A stretch of 39,988 bases of DNA from UBA4729 sp039931245 (lineage in GTDB: Bacteria > Patescibacteriota > Saccharimonadia > Saccharimonadales > UBA4665). Every line of letters starts with the position of its first letter. The first letter of the stretch is position 1. A program made the position numbers and the translations under genes. Below, piece by piece: positions 38,063-39,988 of this stretch. The notes beneath the pieces were generated by a model. That model did no database searches, was not told the DNA's origin, and saw only the letters and a list, made by a program, of their open reading frames with translations. The stretch is from contig JBDTSH010000022.1 of NCBI GenBank assembly GCA_039931245.1, positions 1-39,988 of the forward strand, read 5' to 3'.

Positions 38063-39280
38063 ATGAAAACAAGCTTAAAAAAAAGATATCGACTCATTTT
38101 CCTGATTGCCTTAATGGCCGTTCTGGCGGCTTATAGCTACCACGCTGTGCGGCGCCCCCTGCCCGACCTCAAACCGGCCGTCTCCCAGGCACAATTGCAG
38201 TCCCATACCCTCGTCGGGAAATTTGCCTGGCCGAACTATGGCTCGGCGGCGTTAGGTCTGGTCGGGGCGGACGAAATAGTGACTAATGGGACCCAGAAGT
38301 CGCTGCCCACCGCCAGTACGGCCAAAATACTGACGGTCCTCAGCGTGCTCCATAAAAAACCCTTGACCCCGGGCCAACCAGGACCAACCATCACCTTGAC
38401 TGACGCCGATGTCGCCATCTATGAAGTTTACGTCGCGCACAATGGCTCGGTCGTACCCGTCAGAAGCGGCGAGCAGATTACTGAGTATCAAATGCTGCAA
38501 GCCATCCTGCTGCCGTCGGCCAACAATTTAGCCGACAGCTTGGCAATTTGGGCCTTTGGCTCGCTAAGTGCCTACCGAACCTACGCCGCCGATTACGCCC
38601 ATCAGTTGGGCCTGAGCGACACCAAAGTCGGCAGTGATGCCAGCGGCTTAGCCCCCGATAGTACTAGTACAGCCCATGATTTAGTGCTACTCGGTAAAGC
38701 AGCTATGCGCAACCCCGTGCTGGCCGCCATCGTCAGTCAAGCCAGCGCCAGCGACATTCCAAATGTCGGCGCGATTGATAATGTGAATTACCTGCTCGGA
38801 ACAAGCGGGATAGTCGGTATCAAAACCGGGAACACCGACCAAGCCGGCGGTGTTTTCTTGTCGGCGAGCAAAACTATTATTGACGGCCGCCCTGTCACCA
38901 TTGTTACGGCGGTCCTGGGGGCTCCCAACCTGGGACGCGCCCTGAGCGATAGCCTACCTCTTATTCGGTCGGCCCAAACAAACTTTTCCGCTAATACCTT
39001 GATCCAGCCCAATAATGTCGTCGGCCACTACGATGTGCCATGGGGCGGCCGGGTAACGGCGCTGAGTAAAACAGCCCTGACCGTTACGGCCTGGAACGGC
39101 GCCATAATCCCGGTATCGATTCGGCTTGACCCCATTAAAGCATCGGCCCGATCGGGTCAAACTATCGGCGTTATGACTGCCCAGCAGTCGCAAGTCAGCA
39201 ATCAGATAAACAGTCCGATTGTACTGTCAAAAGCGCCACCGCCACCTTCCATCTGGTGGCGTCTGCAGCATGGCTTCTAA
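38063..39280 (+). CDS. D-alanyl-D-alanine carboxypeptidase (S11, PBP5-like)
   Basis: A 405-residue serine peptidase of the penicillin-binding-protein type. An N-terminal signal anchor (~10-27) places it outside the membrane. The catalytic motifs are 'STAK' (85-88, SxxK), 'SANN' (152-155, SxN) and 'KTG' (254-256). It trims the terminal D-Ala from peptidoglycan pentapeptides; a C-terminal domain (~300-380) may hold it near the wall. The end is short and Pro-rich ('APPPPSIWWRLQHGF') and lacks the long amphipathic helix of E. coli PBP5. AAAGGAA lies 5 bases before the ATG. It is a single-gene unit divergent from lemA. Confidence 0.93.
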   Translation: MKTSLKKRYRLIFLIALMAVLAAYSYHAVRRPLPDLKPAVSQAQLQSHTLVGKFAWPNYGSAALGLVGADEIVTNGTQKSLPTASTAKILTVLSVLHKKPLTPGQPGPTITLTDADVAIYEVYVAHNGSVVPVRSGEQITEYQMLQAILLPSANNLADSLAIWAFGSLSAYRTYAADYAHQLGLSDTKVGSDASGLAPDSTSTAHDLVLLGKAAMRNPVLAAIVSQASASDIPNVGAIDNVNYLLGTSGIVGIKTGNTDQAGGVFLSASKTIIDGRPVTIVTAVLGAPNLGRALSDSLPLIRSAQTNFSANTLIQPNNVVGHYDVPWGGRVTALSKTALTVTAWNGAIIPVSIRLDPIKASARSGQTIGVMTAQQSQVSNQINSPIVLSKAPPPPSIWWRLQHGF

Positions 39281-39345
39281 CGACACGTGATAACGAGAGT
39301 TACCGGGCGCCAGCCGGTAGCGTATGGCGGGCTCGGTGGTGCCCA

Positions 39346-39376
39346 CTAAAAATCCGGCCCAAGGCCGGATATTTAG
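39346..39376 (-). terminator. Terminator of tRNA-Leu
   Basis: Arms CTAAAAATCCGGCC and its partner match over 14 bases with one mismatch (39346-39359 with 39363-39376), 3-base loop; the minus strand ends in TTTTTAG. It may also stop plus-strand transcripts from the carboxypeptidase gene. Confidence 0.75.
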
Positions 39377-39377
39377 T

Positions 39378-39465
39378 TGGTGGGCGAGGAGGGACTCGAA
39401 CCCTCAAGGTTGTTAAGACCAGCGGATTTTAAGTCCACCGCGTATACCAATTCCGCCACTCGCCC
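39378..39465 (-). tRNA. tRNA-Leu (anticodon UAA)
   Basis: A complete 88-base class II tRNA with long variable arm and encoded CCA (39378-39380). The acceptor GGGCGAG/CTCGCCC is perfectly paired; the anticodon loop CTTAAAA gives UAA; discriminator A73. Confidence 0.97.
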
Positions 39466-39496
39466 AAAAGTTATCGAACTAGCAGAACTAGCCTCT

Positions 39497-39505
39497 ATAC
39501 TATCA
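39497..39505 (-). promoter_or_regulatory. Extended -10 of tRNA-Leu
   Basis: Minus strand TGA-TAGTAT, predicted start near 39490, ~25 bases before the tRNA 5' end. It lies just after the Nudix stop. Confidence 0.45.
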
Positions 39506-39509
39506 CTAA

Positions 39510-39914
39510 TTAGAGCTGAACTTCACCATCGACGACTTTTTTGAGTAAATTCTGCATGTTGGGCGATAAATCGTCCATCTGCCGCAGTTGTTTAGTCCAA
39601 AAATACCCCCAATTGTCGTGTATCGCTTCCTGGGGATGGGGGGAACCCTGAAGTATGACAGCACCGAACCACTGGTATCGATAGGGCTGCCCGTTCTGGC
39701 TGAAATCTTGTTCGCCCAGTTTCGCGCCTACCGCCACCCTCACACCTAGTTCTTCATAGAGCTCGCGACTCACCGCGTCGGCCGACGTTTCGCCGCGCGT
39801 CACCTCTACTTTTCCCCCCGGTAATTCCCAGTGAGTGGTTTCGGGCGTAGACCGATGGATCAGCAACAACTGACCACCGTTAGACACCACACCACCAGCT
39901 AGTTCTATTATCAT
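39510..39914 (-). CDS. Nudix hydrolase (MutT-like), variant box
   Basis: A 134-residue Nudix protein. The box reads 'GGKVEVTRGETSADAVSRELYEELGV': the REL-EE-G half is standard, but there are seven rather than five residues between the first Gly and the first Glu, a two-residue insertion. 'WELPGG' and an early 'LAGGVVSNGGQLLLIHR' are otherwise typical of MutT-type nucleotide pool or signalling hydrolases. Substrate unknown. It is encoded between tRNA-Cys and tRNA-Leu on the same strand and may be co-transcribed with them. Confidence 0.88.
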   Translation of the reverse strand: MIIELAGGVVSNGGQLLLIHRSTPETTHWELPGGKVEVTRGETSADAVSRELYEELGVRVAVGAKLGEQDFSQNGQPYRYQWFGAVILQGSPHPQEAIHDNWGYFWTKQLRQMDDLSPNMQNLLKKVVDGEVQL

Positions 39915-39934
39915 AGGTTTGTCTCGAAATTAAA

Positions 39935-39988
39935 TGGAGGCACCTACCGGATTTGAACCGGTGTACGCGGTTTTGCAGACCGCTGCGT
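39935..39988 (-). tRNA. tRNA-Cys (anticodon GCA), 3' part
   Basis: The 5' portion runs off the window end. Visible are the anticodon arm with loop CTGCAAA (GCA), the T arm (CCGGT/ACCGG) with loop TTCAAAT, the acceptor strand AGGTGCC, discriminator U73 (a cysteine hallmark) and encoded CCA (39935-39937). Confidence 0.93.

Noticed and set aside
1..39988. Recoded UGA (Gly) as in Gracilibacteria/Absconditabacteria
   Set aside because: Conserved genes such as trmD's neighbours, the GtrB-like gene and the VOC-like gene end properly at TGA, and no conserved protein needs TGA read through.
1..39988. CRISPR array, prophage or insertion sequence
   Set aside because: No spaced direct repeats of suitable length, no transposase, integrase or phage structural genes were seen. 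The only tandem repeats are the 15-base pair at 31151 and the hexamers in rpsP.

Overview
The window reads as chromosome from a small-genome member of the Patescibacteria (CPR), most likely Candidatus Saccharibacteria (TM7). This rests on gene content and style, not on a database match. Genes are very tightly packed. Housekeeping proteins carry low-complexity tails (S16, KhpA-like KH protein, NusB). L32 is short and lacks cysteines, NAD-dependent ligase LigA lacks its zinc-finger cysteines, and a Mur ligase has a membrane-embedded N-terminus. TGA is used as a normal stop, which argues against Gracilibacteria/Absconditabacteria. By eye the DNA is moderately GC-rich (roughly half). No insertion sequence, prophage, CRISPR array or integrase is visible, and no gene-free stretch exceeds about 260 bases.

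Layout. 1-3024: small accessory genes (modular HNH-repeat-like protein, VOC protein, a 47-residue gene, a 2H phosphoesterase, a hypothetical). 3080-7139 (minus): surface-glycan operon of polyprenyl-phosphate glycosyltransferase, GtrA-type flippase and a large polytopic protein fused to a PIG-L deacetylase. 7312-9748: Crp/Fnr regulator and glucose-6-phosphate isomerase. 9850-10782: unknown membrane protein. 11024-15206: DEAD-box helicase, two-component pair and a one-TM protein. 15245-17295: marR and 14-TM drug exporter operon. 17310-17976 (minus): nickel superoxide dismutase and its maturation protease.

18229-22240 (minus): translation and RNA block holding trmD, a probable ncRNA or attenuator, khpA-like, rpsP, rnc, a Nudix gene, nusB and rpmF. 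22427-22801: lipoprotein. 22802-28778 (minus): leuS, then alpha/beta hydrolase, murF-like and ddl. 28796-30808 (minus): proline-rich surface protein ending in a pseudopilin-like domain. 30871-31195: structured region, tRNA-Ala(GGC) and a tandem repeat. 31196-32128 (minus): CorA. 32341-37992 (minus): six-gene run lemA, htpX, membrane protein, ligA, VOC-like, HD. 38063-39280: D,D-carboxypeptidase. 39346-39988 (minus): tRNA-Leu(UAA), a Nudix gene and the 3' part of tRNA-Cys(GCA).

Together the genes cover cell-wall precursor synthesis and trimming (ddl, murF-like, carboxypeptidase), surface glycosylation, oxidative and drug stress (Ni-SOD, MarR-exporter) and core translation. A recurring regulatory theme is that many transcription units have a clean -10 hexamer (often TGn-extended) only 6-10 bases before the start codon and no Shine-Dalgarno sequence, which predicts leaderless mRNAs. 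Others have ordinary promoters with AGGAG-type ribosome binding sites.
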